The notes under the pieces: model-generated
Told to the model about the DNA's origin: nothing
Databases searched by the model: none
Seen by the model: the letters and a program-made list of their open reading frames with translations, nothing else
Program-made: the position numbers and the translations under genes
From: Achromobacter ruhlandii
Lineage (GTDB): Bacteria > Pseudomonadota > Gammaproteobacteria > Burkholderiales > Burkholderiaceae_B
Length of the DNA stretch: 64,000 nucleotides
Direction of reading: 5' to 3'
NCBI RefSeq assembly: GCF_902859695.1
Contig: NZ_CADIJL010000010.1
Coordinates: forward strand, 124,001-188,000
Shown here: positions 17,588 through 26,869 of the stretch, piece by piece
Position numbering within the stretch: position 1 is the first letter of the stretch
Layout: every line of letters starts with the position of its first letter

Positions 17588-18778
17588 TTACTCGGGCGCC
17601 TGCATGCCCAGCGCGGCGGCGACACGCGCCGCGTCGGCCTGGGCCTGCTGCAGCGTCGGCGCGACGATGGTGACGTGGCCCATCTTGCGCCCGCGGCGCG
17701 CCTCGCGCTTGCCGTACAGGTGCAGCTTGGCCGTGGGCACCGCCAGCGCGGCGGCCCAGTCGGGCTCGCGCTGCGCGTCGCCGGAGGCCGACGGATACCA
17801 GATGTCGCCCAGCAGGTTCAGCATCACGGCGGGCGCCAGCAGGTCGGTGCCGCCCAGCGGCAGGCCGGCCATGGCGCGCGCCTGCTGCTCGAACTGGCTG
17901 GTGAGGCAGGCGTCCATGGTGTAGTGGCCGCTGTTGTGCGGACGCGGCGCGATCTCGTTGACGATCAGGCTGCCGTCCCGGAGCACGAAGAATTCCACGC
18001 ACAGCACGCCGTGGTAGCCCAGGCCCTGCGCGATGGCCTGCGCGGCCGCGGTGGCCTGCGCCTGGCGTTCGGCGTGGGCGGCGTCGAGCTTGACCGGCGC
18101 CGCCGTCGACACGGCCAGGATGCCGTCGCGGTGCACATTGCGCGCCACCGGGAACACCACGCTGGAACCGTCGAAACCGCGCGCGAGCACGACCGAAATC
18201 TCGTAGTCCAGCGGCATCAGCGCCTCCAGCACGCAGGCCACGCCGCCGAACTCGGCGAACGCGGCCAGCGCGGCCTCGCGCGAATCGATGCGGGCCTGGC
18301 CCTTGCCGTCGTAACCCAGGCGCGCGACCTTGAGGATGCCGGGGAACAGGCTGTCGGGCGCGGCGCGCAGGTCGGCCTCGCTGCGGATGGCGGCGTGCGG
18401 CGCGACGGGGATGCCCTGGCTGGCGATGAAGGCCTTCTCGGCGATGCGGTCCTGCACGATGGCGACCGCGTCGGCGGCCGGGCTGACGCGGCAGCGGGCC
18501 GCCAGCGCGCGCAGGCTGTCGGCCGGCACGTTCTCGAATTCGGTGGTGACCGCCTGACAGGTCTGCGCCAGGCGCGCCAAACCGTCTTCGTCGTCATAGG
18601 CGGCCTGGATGTGCAGGTCCGCCACCATGCCCGCCGGGCATTCGGCGGCCGGGTCCAGCACCGCGACCTTGTAGCCCAGGCTTTGCGCCGCGTGACAGAA
18701 CATGCGGCCCAGTTGGCCGCCGCCCAGCAGGCCGAGCCAGCCGCCGGGGGCAATGGTGAAAGCAGTCGATTGCGTCAT
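17588..18778 (-). CDS. purK: 5-(carboxyamino)imidazole ribonucleotide synthase
   Basis: ATP-grasp enzyme of purine biosynthesis converting AIR, bicarbonate and ATP to N5-CAIR. At 396 residues it shows the opening LGLLGGGQLGRMF, TEFENVP near residue 80, the ATP-grasp glycine loop KVARLGYDGKGQ and the metal-binding segment VNEIAPRPHNSGHYT. It is five bases downstream of purE, whose product isomerises N5-CAIR to CAIR, a normal pairing. Confidence 0.96.
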   Translation of the reverse strand: MTQSTAFTIAPGGWLGLLGGGQLGRMFCHAAQSLGYKVAVLDPAAECPAGMVADLHIQAAYDDEDGLARLAQTCQAVTTEFENVPADSLRALAARCRVSPAADAVAIVQDRIAEKAFIASQGIPVAPHAAIRSEADLRAAPDSLFPGILKVARLGYDGKGQARIDSREAALAAFAEFGGVACVLEALMPLDYEISVVLARGFDGSSVVFPVARNVHRDGILAVSTAAPVKLDAAHAERQAQATAAAQAIAQGLGYHGVLCVEFFVLRDGSLIVNEIAPRPHNSGHYTMDACLTSQFEQQARAMAGLPLGGTDLLAPAVMLNLLGDIWYPSASGDAQREPDWAAALAVPTAKLHLYGKREARRGRKMGHVTIVAPTLQQAQADAARVAAALGMQAPE

Positions 18779-18783
18779 GGGGA

Positions 18784-19305
18784 TCAGGCCTCGGGCGGAA
18801 CCTTCATGTCGCGCGCCGCCTGCGTCTGGCGCGCGCGGAATGCCACCAGCTTCTTGCGCAGGCCGGCATCGGTGCCCGCCAGCGTGGCGATCAGGTGCAG
18901 CGCGGCGTTGGCGGCGCCGGCCTCGCCGATGGCGAAGGTGGCCACCGGCACGCCCTTGGGCATCTGCACGATGGACAGCAGCGAATCCTCGCCGCGCAGG
19001 TACTTGGACGGCACCGGCACGCCGAACACCGGCACGTCTGTCAGGGCCGCCATCATGCCCGGCAGGTGGGCCGCGCCGCCGGCGCCGGCGATGATGCCGC
19101 GCAGGCCGCGATCAAACGCGGCGGCGCCATACTCGGCCATGTCCTGCGGCATGCGGTGCGCGGAAATCACGCGCGCCTCGTACGGCACGCCGAAGTCTTC
19201 GAGCATGGTGACGGCGTGCTTCATGACCTCCCAATCGCTGGAGGAACCCATAATCACGCCCACCACGGGGGTGGCCTGCGCCGCTGCGGAAGTCTTGGCT
19301 GTCAT
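18784..19305 (-). CDS. purE: N5-carboxyaminoimidazole ribonucleotide mutase
   Basis: Class I PurE, 173 residues, with the substrate-phosphate loop [10 protein letters not shown] near residue 19, the SAHRMP motif containing the catalytic His, and GGAAHLPGM. It works with PurK to supply CAIR. The start is ATG at 19305; the long in-frame upstream extension runs into the dsbB gene and is rejected. The promoter presumably lies in the 74-base gap after dsbB or further upstream. Confidence 0.96.
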   Translation of the reverse strand: MTAKTSAAAQATPVVGVIMGSSSDWEVMKHAVTMLEDFGVPYEARVISAHRMPQDMAEYGAAAFDRGLRGIIAGAGGAAHLPGMMAALTDVPVFGVPVPSKYLRGEDSLLSIVQMPKGVPVATFAIGEAGAANAALHLIATLAGTDAGLRKKLVAFRARQTQAARDMKVPPEA

Positions 19306-19379
19306 AACCGGTGTCGAGTCGTTGAAAGGCCGCGGCGGTGCCGCGAAACCCGGTATTTTACCCGGCGCCGGCGCCACCC

Positions 19380-19952
19380 CTATGGCGTATCGCCCGAACC
19401 CAGCCAGAGATAGCCGGTGGGATTGTCCGGGCAGGGCCCGAAACCGCATTGCAGCGTGGTGCTGCCCAGGTTGGCGAGCACCAGGATGAAAAACAGGGCC
19501 ATGATGATCACACCCAGCGCCGACACCGGCCGCTTGAGCATGTTGTCGCCCCATTTGCGATCCACCGACAGCATCAGCACGCAGAACACGATCAGGACGC
19601 AGAAGGCGATAAAAGCCCAGGTGTAGAAGTGCAGGCCCAGGAACGGCGTGCCATAGCCCGGGTCGCCCGGCGCGATGTGCAGCAGCACCTGGCGGCCCGC
19701 CGCCACCATGCCGCCGAGCGAGGCGGCAATCGTCATGGCGTAGTGCATGGGCGACGGGCCCAGCCGCAGGTTCAGCAGCAATCCCACCCCGGCCAGCATG
19801 AAGGCCACGCGCTGCAGCAGGCAGAGCGGGCACGGCGGCTCGTCGTAGGCGAATTGCCAGGCGAAGGCCAGTCCCAGGATCGCGGTCACGCCCAGCAGGG
19901 CCAGCGCATTGAGCACGCGCGAGCCGCGCGCCGGGTTGCGGGAAAAGATCAT
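19380..19952 (-). CDS. dsbB: DsbB-family disulfide bond formation protein (variant cysteine layout)
   Basis: Inner-membrane quinone-dependent thiol oxidase, 190 residues with four or five hydrophobic helices. The first periplasmic loop has the CPLC redox motif ([12 protein letters not shown] near residue 40). The expected second cysteine pair between helices 3 and 4 is absent; instead CGFGPC lies at the C-terminal end (about residues 170-175), presumably periplasmic. This suggests a DsbB/DsbI-like branch with a relocated shuttle pair. It is ten bases downstream of a small membrane protein gene. Which DsbA it oxidises cannot be told; the DsbA-family gene at 52048 is not linked. Confidence 0.85.
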   Translation of the reverse strand: MIFSRNPARGSRVLNALALLGVTAILGLAFAWQFAYDEPPCPLCLLQRVAFMLAGVGLLLNLRLGPSPMHYAMTIAASLGGMVAAGRQVLLHIAPGDPGYGTPFLGLHFYTWAFIAFCVLIVFCVLMLSVDRKWGDNMLKRPVSALGVIIMALFFILVLANLGSTTLQCGFGPCPDNPTGYLWLGSGDTP

Positions 19953-19962
19953 GTCGGCGGGC

Positions 19963-20121
19963 CTACAGCGACAGCGCCAGCGGGCTGGTCATGTGGAACT
20001 GGCACCAGGCGGCGAACACGCCCAGGGTGATCAGCCAGAAGGCGACGCAGGGACGGCGCTTGCCCAGCAGGCCGAACCACACGGCGACCAGGCCGGTCAG
20101 GAAAGGCAACATCATGATCAT
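19963..20121 (-). CDS. small membrane protein, DUF5993-like
   Basis: This 52-residue protein has two hydrophobic stretches separated by a GKRRP turn and one Cys near each helix (RPCVAF, AAWCQFHM). Small proteins of this kind are found next to dsbB in related genomes (DUF5993, recalled without a search). ATG at 20121 follows AAAGGAG at good spacing; the longer ORF start lacks a ribosome site. A TATACT -10 lies on this strand at 20247-20252. The cysteines suggest a partner or substrate of the DsbB variant, which is inference only. Confidence 0.65.
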   Translation of the reverse strand: MIMMLPFLTGLVAVWFGLLGKRRPCVAFWLITLGVFAAWCQFHMTSPLALSL

Positions 20122-20318
20122 GCGCGGCTCCTTTCTTCGTCCGGTGGGCGATGCGCCCGGGCGGCGGCAGCGGGCCGCGTCCGGCAAGTTGGCGGAAAGG
20201 AGGCCACGCGGGCGCGCCGCCAGCCTCCGGATGCAGGTTGCCGGCGAGTATAGCGTAACAATACGCAATAATTTTTACGGAAAAGCAGGGATTTCCCTGA
20301 CCGTCCGGCCGGCGCGGA

Positions 20319-20346
20319 CAAAAAAAACCGCCCGGTTCACGGGCGG
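20319..20346 (-). terminator. rho-independent terminator of purC
   Basis: Stem arms CCGCCCG (20328-20334) and CGGGCGG (20340-20346) with a five-base loop are followed, on the minus strand, by a run of at least seven T. It lies 25 bases past the purC stop. Confidence 0.85.
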
Positions 20347-20370
20347 CTCTCGGGGGGCGCGGCGCGCGCG

Positions 20371-21252
20371 TCAGGCGACCAGGCGGTCGAGCGCTTCGCG
20401 GTACTTGGCGGCGGTCTTTTCCAGCACGTCCTGGGGCAGGCGCGGCGCGGGCGGGGTCTTGTCCCAGGTCTGGGTCTCGAGCCAGTCGCGCACGAACTGC
20501 TTGTCGAACGAAGGCGGGCTGATGCCCACGCGGTAGCCGTCGGCCGGCCAGAAGCGCGAGGAATCGGGCGTCAACACTTCGTCCATCAGGTACAGCGTGC
20601 CGTCGTCGTCCAGGCCGAACTCGAACTTGGTGTCCGCGATGATGATGCCCTTGGTGGCGGCGAATTTGGCGGCCTCGGCATACAGCTTGAGCGTGACGTC
20701 GCGGATGCGCTCGGCCATCTCCTGGCCGACTTCCTTGACCACGTGGGCAAAATCGACGTTTTCGTCGTGCATGCCGAACTCGGCCTTGGCGGCCGGCGTG
20801 AAGATCGGCTCGGGCAACTGGCTGGCCTGCTGCAGGCCGGCGGGCAGCTTGATGCCGCAGACGGCGCCGGTGGCCTGGTAGTCCTTCCAGCCGGAACCGA
20901 TCAGGTAACCGCGGGCCACCGCTTCCACCAGGATCGGCTTGAGGCGCTTGACCACCACGGCGCGGCCGCGCACCTGGTCGACTTCATCGGGCGCCACCAC
21001 GTCTTCGGGCTTGATGCCGGTGGAGTGGTTCGGCAGGATGTGGGCCAGCTTCTGCAGCCAGAACTCGGTCAGTTCGGTCAGCACCTGCCCTTTGCCGGGG
21101 ATGGGATCGTCGAGGATGACGTCGAACGCCGAGATGCGGTCCGACGCGACGATCAGCAACTTGTCGTCGCCCACCGCGTACATGTCGCGGACCTTACCGC
21201 GGCCCAGCAGCGGCAAGGACTTGATGCTGGATTGATGCAAAGCAGAAGTCAC
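20371..21252 (-). CDS. purC: phosphoribosylaminoimidazole-succinocarboxamide synthase
   Basis: SAICAR synthetase joining aspartate to CAIR with ATP in purine biosynthesis. The 293-residue product has the [30 protein letters not shown]-terminal region, the PurC signature [12 protein letters not shown] and [14 protein letters not shown]. The start is taken as GTG at 21252 (VTSALHQSS), which gives the usual length for this family; an earlier ATG adds an unsupported 51-residue leader. No strong ribosome site is visible. Confidence 0.93.
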   Translation of the reverse strand: MTSALHQSSIKSLPLLGRGKVRDMYAVGDDKLLIVASDRISAFDVILDDPIPGKGQVLTELTEFWLQKLAHILPNHSTGIKPEDVVAPDEVDQVRGRAVVVKRLKPILVEAVARGYLIGSGWKDYQATGAVCGIKLPAGLQQASQLPEPIFTPAAKAEFGMHDENVDFAHVVKEVGQEMAERIRDVTLKLYAEAAKFAATKGIIIADTKFEFGLDDDGTLYLMDEVLTPDSSRFWPADGYRVGISPPSFDKQFVRDWLETQTWDKTPPAPRLPQDVLEKTAAKYREALDRLVA

Positions 21253-21424
21253 GGAAAAATGGCCTATGGCAAAAATGGGGGTCGCGCAAAGCGCATAGGT
21301 TACTGCAAATAGCCCCGTCTTGCCGCGCGGCGGGCCCCGGGTTAGTCTGGCCGGATTCCAAAAAATGCGCCGGCCGCGCACCGCGTCACGGCGCCCCCTT
21401 TTCACCTGGAGGAGACACAGTCGT

Positions 21425-21880
21425 ATGCAGGATGCAACCCAGAAACGCCCGCCCCACGCCGACGCGCAGGTCCACCTGACCGGCGGCTGCCAATGCGGCG
21501 CGGTGCGCTACGCGGTGACCGAAGAGCCGATCATGGCGGCCACCTGTCATTGCCGCGATTGCCAGTATTCCAGCGGCGGCGCGCCGGCCCACGCGCTGAT
21601 CCTGCCGGCCGGCTCGGTCACCCTGCTGCGCGGCAAGGCGCGCGAGCACCGCTACCAGGGCGATTCCGGCCACACCGTCATGCGCAGCTTCTGTGCCGAC
21701 TGTGGCACGCCGCTGTTCGGCGGCTCCGACGGCATGGGCTACGAGGTGGTGCGGGCTGGCTCGCTGGACGACCCCGAGGCCTTCCATACCCGCGTCACCA
21801 TGTGGACGGACTCGGCCCCATCCTGGCATCACGTGGACAGGACCGTGCCGCATTTCCCGCGCAACGCACCGCCCGCCTGA
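21425..21880 (+). CDS. GFA/CENP-V-family zinc protein
   Basis: This 151-residue protein of the glutathione-dependent formaldehyde-activating (GFA) fold has three cysteine clusters that build the two zinc sites: CQCGAVRY near residue 20, CHCRDCQ near residue 43 and CADCGTPL near residue 96. ATG at 21425 follows GGAGGAG. The family's formaldehyde role is proven for few members, so the function here is open. It stands alone between divergent purC and convergent fba. A second GFA protein is at 44170. Confidence 0.88.
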   Translation: MQDATQKRPPHADAQVHLTGGCQCGAVRYAVTEEPIMAATCHCRDCQYSSGGAPAHALILPAGSVTLLRGKAREHRYQGDSGHTVMRSFCADCGTPLFGGSDGMGYEVVRAGSLDDPEAFHTRVTMWTDSAPSWHHVDRTVPHFPRNAPPA

Positions 21881-21900
21881 CAGGGGCGGCGCGCAAAGAA

Positions 21901-21929
21901 AAAGGCGGGCCTCGCGGGCCCGCCTTTTT
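21901..21929. terminator. bidirectional terminator between GFA gene and fba
   Basis: Arms GGCGGGCC (21904-21911) and GGCCCGCC (21917-21924) are bordered by A-rich sequence on the left and TTTTT on the right. It can therefore stop transcription from both converging genes. Confidence 0.85.
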
Positions 21930-21964
21930 GCTGCCCGCCCCCAGCAAGGGAGGCGGCTGGCGAC

Positions 21965-23029
21965 TTACTGCACCACCTGGGCCAGCTTGCCCGAGGCGTA
22001 CTGGGCGGCGATTTCGGTCAGCGGCAGGGCCTTGATCTTGCTGGCGTTGCCGGCGGTGCCGAACTCGGTGTAGCGAGCCACACAGATCGCCTTGGCGGCG
22101 GCGCGGGCCGGCTTCAGGTATTCGCGCGGGTCGAACTTCTCGGGGTTCTCAGCGAAGAAGCGGCGGATGGCGCCGGTCATGGCCAGACGGATATCGGTGT
22201 CGATATTGATCTTGCGCACGCCGTACTTGATGGCTTCCTGGATTTCCTCGACCGGCACGCCGTAGGTTTCCTTCATGTTGCCGCCGAATTCACGGATCTC
22301 GGCCAGCAGTTCCTGCGGCACGCTGGAGCTGCCGTGCATCACCAGGTGGGTGTTGGGCAGGCGGGCGTGGATTTCCTTGATGCGGGCGATCGACAGGATG
22401 TCGCCGGTGGGCTTGCGCGTGAACTTGTAGGCGCCGTGGCTGGTGCCGATGGCGATGGCCAGGGCGTCCAGCTGGGTGCGGCGCACGAAGTCGGCGGCCT
22501 GCTCCGGGTCGGTCAGCAGTTGGTCCATGGTCAGCTTGCCGTCGGCGCCGTGGCCGTCTTCCTTGTCGCCTTCCATGGTTTCGAGCGAGCCCAGGCAGCC
22601 CAGTTCGCCTTCGACCGTCACGCCCAGCTTGTGGGCCACGTCCACCACCTTCTTGGTGACGTCGACGTTGTAGTCGTAGTCGGCGATGGTCTTGCCGTCT
22701 TCCTTGAGCGAGCCGTCCATCATGACGCTGGAGAAGCCCAGGTCGATGGCGCCCTGGCAGACCTTGGGCGACTGGCCGTGGTCCTGGTGCATGACCACGG
22801 GGATGTGCGGGTAGGACTCCACGGCGGCCTGGATCAGGTGCTTCAGAAAACCTTCGCCGGCGTACTTGCGGGCGCCGGCCGAGGCCTGCATGATCACCGG
22901 GCTGTCGGTCTCCGCCGCGGCTTCCATGATGGCCTGGACCTGTTCCAGGTTATTGACGTTGAATGCCGGAATGCCGTAGCCGTGCTCGGCGGCGTGGTCG
23001 AGCAACTGGCGCATGGAGACTAGGGCCAT
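21965..23029 (-). CDS. fba: class II fructose-bisphosphate aldolase
   Basis: Zinc-dependent aldolase interconverting fructose 1,6-bisphosphate with DHAP and glyceraldehyde 3-phosphate, 354 residues, of the class IIB group also used in Calvin-cycle organisms. Metal and catalytic motifs include [30 protein letters not shown] and MHGSSSVP, with [14 protein letters not shown] near the C-terminus. AAGGAGGACC precedes ATG at 23029. It probably serves gluconeogenesis, since these organisms often lack a complete glycolysis; that is general knowledge. Confidence 0.96.
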   Translation of the reverse strand: MALVSMRQLLDHAAEHGYGIPAFNVNNLEQVQAIMEAAAETDSPVIMQASAGARKYAGEGFLKHLIQAAVESYPHIPVVMHQDHGQSPKVCQGAIDLGFSSVMMDGSLKEDGKTIADYDYNVDVTKKVVDVAHKLGVTVEGELGCLGSLETMEGDKEDGHGADGKLTMDQLLTDPEQAADFVRRTQLDALAIAIGTSHGAYKFTRKPTGDILSIARIKEIHARLPNTHLVMHGSSSVPQELLAEIREFGGNMKETYGVPVEEIQEAIKYGVRKINIDTDIRLAMTGAIRRFFAENPEKFDPREYLKPARAAAKAICVARYTEFGTAGNASKIKALPLTEIAAQYASGKLAQVVQ

Positions 23030-23229
23030 GTGTGGTCCTCCTTAGGTACTGTCGATTGAAAGATGGTTGAAATCAAGCGGGATGGGGGGATTTTACGGGG
23101 GATTCAGAGAAAGGTCTTGAAACGGCCGGTATCCCTATCCACCAGGACTAAACCGGCCGCCCGAGCCGCGCGCGGGCCGCGTCCGCCATCCGGCCGGAAT
23201 CGCCCCGGGACGCGGCCGGGCAGCGCCGC

Positions 23230-24129
23230 TCAGGGCCGTCCCGCGTGCGGCACGTCCACCTCGGTCACCAGGATCCGCCCTTCCGGCTTGGCGCGGCGGT
23301 TGGCCTCGATGAAGTCGGGCGCGGCCGCCATGAACAGCGTTCTACCGTCCGGCCCGCCCAGGGCGGCGGCGAAGATGCCTAGTTCGCCGGTATCGATCTG
23401 TTCCAAAATCCTGCCGCCGCGCGCCACCCGCACAATGCGCTTGCCGATGGCGTCGGCCACCCACAGCGCGCCCTCGGCGTCCAGCGCGCCGCCGTCCGGG
23501 CCGATGGCCGAGGCCGCGATCAGCACTGACAGGTCGTCGGAATCCGGCAAGGCGCCAAAGTGGGCCCAGTCGCGCCGCGGCCCCAGCGCGCCGTCCGCCA
23601 GGATATCGAATTCCGAGATCCGGTTGCCGAAGGTCTCGTTGACGATCAGGGTCTTGCCGTCCGGCGTGATGAAGGAGCCGTTGGGGAACCACAATCCGTC
23701 CGCCACCACCTGCGCCACTCCGTCCGGGTCCACCCGCACCAGCGTGGTGGTGGCGAAAGGCGCGCCGGCCATCAGGTCGAAACCGAAATTGCCGACGTAG
23801 GCGCGGCCCTGGGCATCGACCACCAGGTCGTTGATGGGGCCGCCGGTCAATGCCGACAGGTCCGCGTGGGGCGCCAGCCGGCCGTCCGCCTCGCGCCGCA
23901 GCAGCTTGCGGTCTTTCATGGAAGAGATCAGCAGCCGCCCGTCGGGCAGCCAGCCCAGGCCGGAAGGCTGTTCCAGCACCCGGCAGATCACCTCGGCCCG
24001 CCCCTGCAGGTCGACGGCGATCACCTTGCCCGTGTAGAAATCGGAGGCCCACAGGCGTCCTTCGTGCCAGCGCAGGCCTTCCAGGTAGGTATACCCCGAC
24101 ACCAGCACGGACAATTCGCGTTTCGGCAT
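23230..24129 (-). CDS. SMP-30/gluconolactonase-family protein
   Basis: This 299-residue six-bladed beta-propeller of the SMP-30 family hydrolyses a sugar or other lactone in a divalent-metal site. Characteristic segments are YLEGLRWHEGRLWASDF near residue 14, GLGWLPDGRLLISSM, GGPINDLVVDAQGRAYVGNFGF and FPNGSFITPDGKTLIVNE, whose Asn and Asp residues bind the metal. AGGAGA precedes ATG at 24129. It is divergent from the symporter gene across 305 bases. The lactone substrate cannot be predicted. Confidence 0.88.
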   Translation of the reverse strand: MPKRELSVLVSGYTYLEGLRWHEGRLWASDFYTGKVIAVDLQGRAEVICRVLEQPSGLGWLPDGRLLISSMKDRKLLRREADGRLAPHADLSALTGGPINDLVVDAQGRAYVGNFGFDLMAGAPFATTTLVRVDPDGVAQVVADGLWFPNGSFITPDGKTLIVNETFGNRISEFDILADGALGPRRDWAHFGALPDSDDLSVLIAASAIGPDGGALDAEGALWVADAIGKRIVRVARGGRILEQIDTGELGIFAAALGGPDGRTLFMAAAPDFIEANRRAKPEGRILVTEVDVPHAGRP

Positions 24130-24259
24130 AGCTCTGTCTCCTATAGGGGGGCGGGCCTGTATGGCCCTTTTTTTGTGTCGCCGGGCGGCGCGCAGCCGCC
24201 CAGGCCGGACCATTTTGTCATGACCCGGCAGCCGTGGCAGTCAGGTATGACCCGTCCCC

Positions 24260-24283
24260 AACCTGACAACTAACTGTCAGGTT
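24260..24283. promoter_or_regulatory. nine-base inverted repeat in the divergent SMP-30/symporter gap
   Basis: AACCTGACA (24260-24268) and TGTCAGGTT (24275-24283) are perfect inverted repeats six bases apart with no T-tract, so an operator is more likely than a terminator. The motif ATGACCCG also repeats nearby (about 24219 and 24247). The rest of the 305-base gap (24130-24434) shows no gene. Confidence 0.45.
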
Positions 24284-24434
24284 CGCGGCGTTAACATCGC
24301 GCCCCAAGGGTTAACCCGCGCCGCTCCGGGTCCCTTCCGGCATATCCGTCATTGGACCGTTTCGCCCCGCCCCATGCCGGCGGGTAAGGCCTGTACGGCC
24401 GACCGACCAGGTCCCTGTTTTCCTGTTTTTGAAG

Positions 24435-25721
24435 ATGAATACTAAGAAGCTGACGCGTTACATCGGCATTGCCATGGTGCTGGGCGTCGTGGTGGGCTAT
24501 TTCTGCAACAAGTACGCGCAGAACGCGCAAGAGGCCAAGGACATCGCCTCGTACTTCAGCCTCATCACCGACATCTTCCTGCGCATGATCAAGATGATCA
24601 TCGCGCCCCTGGTATTCGCCACCCTGGTGTCCGGCCTGGCCAGCATGAGCGACGCCAGCGCCGTCGGCCGCATCGGCCTGCGCGCCATGTTCTGGTTCAT
24701 CGCCGCCTCGGCCATCTCGCTGCTGCTGGGCCTGGCGCTGGTCAACATCTTCCAGCCCGGCGCGCACCTGAACCTGGCGCTGCCCGACGCGGCCGCCACG
24801 GCGGGCCTGAAGACCGGCGACTTCACCCTCAAGGCCTTCATCGCGCATGTGTTCCCCAAGAGCATCGCCGAAGCCATGGCCAACAACGAGATCCTGCAGA
24901 TCCTGGTGTTCTCGCTGTTCTTCGGCGCGGCGCTGTCGTTCCTCCGCGGCAAGGGCCACAACACCATCTACACCATGATCGACGAGCTGGCCAAGATCAT
25001 GTTCCGCGTCACCGACTACGTGATGCGCTTCGCGCCGCTGGGCGTGTTCGCCGCCATGGCCGCCGCCATCACCACCGAGGGCCTGGGCGTGCTGCTCAGC
25101 TACGGCAAGCTGATCGGCGAGTTCTACCTGGGCCTGGCGCTGCTGTGGGCGATCCTGTTCGGCGTCGGCTACCTGTTCCTGGGCAAGTCCACTTTCCGCC
25201 TGGGCGGCCTGATCAAGGAGCCGACCCTGCTGGCCTTCTCGACCGCCAGCAGCGAATCGGCCTACCCCAAGACCATCGAGGCGCTGGAGCGTTTCGGCGT
25301 GTCCAAGCGCATCTCGGGCTTCGTGCTGCCGCTGGGCTACTCGTTCAACCTGGACGGCTCGATGATGTACCAGTCGTTCGCGGTGCTGTTCATCGCCCAG
25401 GCCTACAACATCGAGATGAGCTTCTCGCAGCAGCTGACGCTGCTGCTGGTGCTGATGGTAACCAGCAAGGGCATGGCCGGCGTGGCGCGCGCTTCGCTGG
25501 TGGTGGTGGCGGCGACGCTGCCGATGTTCCACCTGCCCGAGGCCGGCCTGCTGCTGATCATGGGCATCGACCAGTTCTTCGACATGGGCCGCACCGCCAC
25601 CAACGTGGTCGGCAACAGCCTGGCCACCGCCGTCATCGCCAAGATGGAAGGCAAGGAAGAGGACCTGGCGCCCAACGCCGAGTCCGCGCCGGCCACGCAG
25701 ACGGCGACGCGCGACGCCTGA
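24435..25721 (+). CDS. dicarboxylate/amino acid:cation symporter (DAACS family)
   Basis: This 428-residue inner-membrane symporter of the glutamate/aspartate/C4-dicarboxylate family (GltP/DctA type) carries all hairpin and core motifs: ASSESAYPK (HP1 serine-rich loop, about residue 272), GYSFNLDGSMMYQ, VTSKGMAGVARAS (HP2) and DMGRTATNVVGNS. The last is the substrate- and cation-binding helix with its Asp, Arg and Asn. ATG at 24435 is used; a TTG two codons earlier is possible. It ends at a strong terminator and is monocistronic. The exact substrate (glutamate, aspartate or succinate) is not resolved. Confidence 0.92.
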   Translation: MNTKKLTRYIGIAMVLGVVVGYFCNKYAQNAQEAKDIASYFSLITDIFLRMIKMIIAPLVFATLVSGLASMSDASAVGRIGLRAMFWFIAASAISLLLGLALVNIFQPGAHLNLALPDAAATAGLKTGDFTLKAFIAHVFPKSIAEAMANNEILQILVFSLFFGAALSFLRGKGHNTIYTMIDELAKIMFRVTDYVMRFAPLGVFAAMAAAITTEGLGVLLSYGKLIGEFYLGLALLWAILFGVGYLFLGKSTFRLGGLIKEPTLLAFSTASSESAYPKTIEALERFGVSKRISGFVLPLGYSFNLDGSMMYQSFAVLFIAQAYNIEMSFSQQLTLLLVLMVTSKGMAGVARASLVVVAATLPMFHLPEAGLLLIMGIDQFFDMGRTATNVVGNSLATAVIAKMEGKEEDLAPNAESAPATQTATRDA

Positions 25722-25762
25722 ACGCGGCGCGACCGCGCCAGGGCGTTGTCCGGTAGTACGGC

Positions 25763-25794
25763 AAAGGCCCCGCAGGTGATGCGGGGCCTTTTTT
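25763..25794 (+). terminator. rho-independent terminator of the symporter gene
   Basis: Ten-base arms AAGGCCCCGC (25764-25773) and GCGGGGCCTT (25781-25790) with a seven-base loop run into TTTTTT. It lies 42 bases after the stop codon. Confidence 0.88.
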
Positions 25795-25897
25795 CATGCG
25801 GCGGCCGGCCTTGACCGGCGCACACGCCCGGCGCAACATGGAAGCCCTTCGGCACCCCTTAAGGGCACCGCGCCAAGGCGGTGCTCATTGCATAGCC

Positions 25898-26275
25898 ATG
25901 AAATCGCCACGCCCGCGCCACGCGCTCGCGGCGGCCGTCCTGATGGCCGTCCTGCCCAGCGCCCACGCCTGGACCCGCATTGCCTGCGACCTGTCCGGCA
26001 CCGTTGCCAACCCACCCGTGCAGATGCGCCAGTACCGTACCGACGGCACCGAGGTCTCGCATCTGTTGTTCCGGCTGAATGTGAAGGCGGCCGATATCCC
26101 CGAGGGCGCGCGCGCCGATACCGACTGCACCGAATTCGTCGACCGCCAGATCGACGTGGCGCTGGACGGCGCCGACATGGCCGCCGTGCGCAAGGGCAAG
26201 GCGCTGAAACTGCGCTATCGCTATGACGAGTCGCTGGGCGAGGCCCGCGCGACCCGCTTCGAACTGGCCCGCTGA
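25898..26275 (+). CDS. small exported protein of unknown function
   Basis: This 125-residue product begins with a signal peptide (positive MKSPRPRH, hydrophobic core, likely cleavage after AHA at about residue 23). It has two cysteines (IACDL, DTDCTEF) that could form a disulfide in a mature periplasmic domain of about 100 residues. The mature part is acidic and mixed alpha/beta in appearance; no family was recognised. ATG at 25898 is the only start giving a proper signal peptide. Confidence 0.6.
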   Translation: MKSPRPRHALAAAVLMAVLPSAHAWTRIACDLSGTVANPPVQMRQYRTDGTEVSHLLFRLNVKAADIPEGARADTDCTEFVDRQIDVALDGADMAAVRKGKALKLRYRYDESLGEARATRFELAR

Positions 26276-26313
26276 ACGCGCGGCCGCCCCGGGAGGCGGC
26301 GCGGCAGGAAGGC

Positions 26314-26748
26314 TCAGTCGTTGACCGAGCACGACACCGGGGCGCCGTCCTCGAATTCGACGTCGTAGGTGTGGACGGGGTCCCACGGCAGCGTGAACCA
26401 CAGCTCGTAACCATCGCCGTCCTCGTCGAACAGCCACAGCGCGCGCAGCACGGCCTTCTCGGCCATGGCTTCGGCGGTTTCCTCGCGCAACAGCTGGTCG
26501 TCCTCGATGCCGAGCTTCTTGTAGTGCTCGTACGAGTAGTTGTCGAGCAGGAAATCGGCCGCGGCCAGGATCTGCTCGTCGAGATTGCCGATGATGGCCT
26601 TGACCACCTTGGAAGCCGCGCCATCCGGCTCTTCGCCGTCGGTCTGGACCATGACGTGGATCGGCGGGCGGCCCTCGCCCACGGGCACGTTTTCCGCGGC
26701 CCAGAGATCGGGTTCTTCGGGGTCCTGGGTGAAATTGAATCGTGCCAT
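26314..26748 (-). CDS. acidic cytoplasmic protein of unknown function
   Basis: This 144-residue, strongly acidic protein has no signal peptide or membrane segment. It contains Asp/Glu-rich stretches (FDEDGDGYELWF) and closes with a Cys-containing tail. GGAG precedes ATG at 26748 and codon use matches neighbouring genes. No known domain was recognised. It is separated from the MOSC gene upstream by 121 bases that contain a strong hairpin, so it is probably its own unit. Confidence 0.65.
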   Translation of the reverse strand: MARFNFTQDPEEPDLWAAENVPVGEGRPPIHVMVQTDGEEPDGAASKVVKAIIGNLDEQILAAADFLLDNYSYEHYKKLGIEDDQLLREETAEAMAEKAVLRALWLFDEDGDGYELWFTLPWDPVHTYDVEFEDGAPVSCSVND

Positions 26749-26840
26749 CGTGCGCTCCGGAAAATAAGGGAGACGGGCCGCGCAAGCCGCGGCCACCTCG
26801 TCGTTACCCATTTAACCAGATGCGCGTGTCCGCCGCTTGT

Positions 26841-26863
26841 CCGGCGACAAGGTTTGTCGCCGG
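26841..26863 (-). terminator. hairpin at the 3' end of the phn/MOSC operon
   Basis: CCGGCGACAA (26841-26850) and TTGTCGCCGG (26854-26863) are perfect ten-base arms around a three-base loop, starting seven bases past the MOSC stop. It lacks a T-tract and may act as a weak or rho-assisted terminator or a 3'-end stabiliser. Confidence 0.5.
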
Positions 26864-26869
26864 GCGCCG

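Noticed and set aside
26749-26869. A short ORF between the acidic protein and MOSC genes.
   Set aside because: The gap is 121 bases, contains the operon-end hairpin and has no ribosome site followed by a start with coding character.
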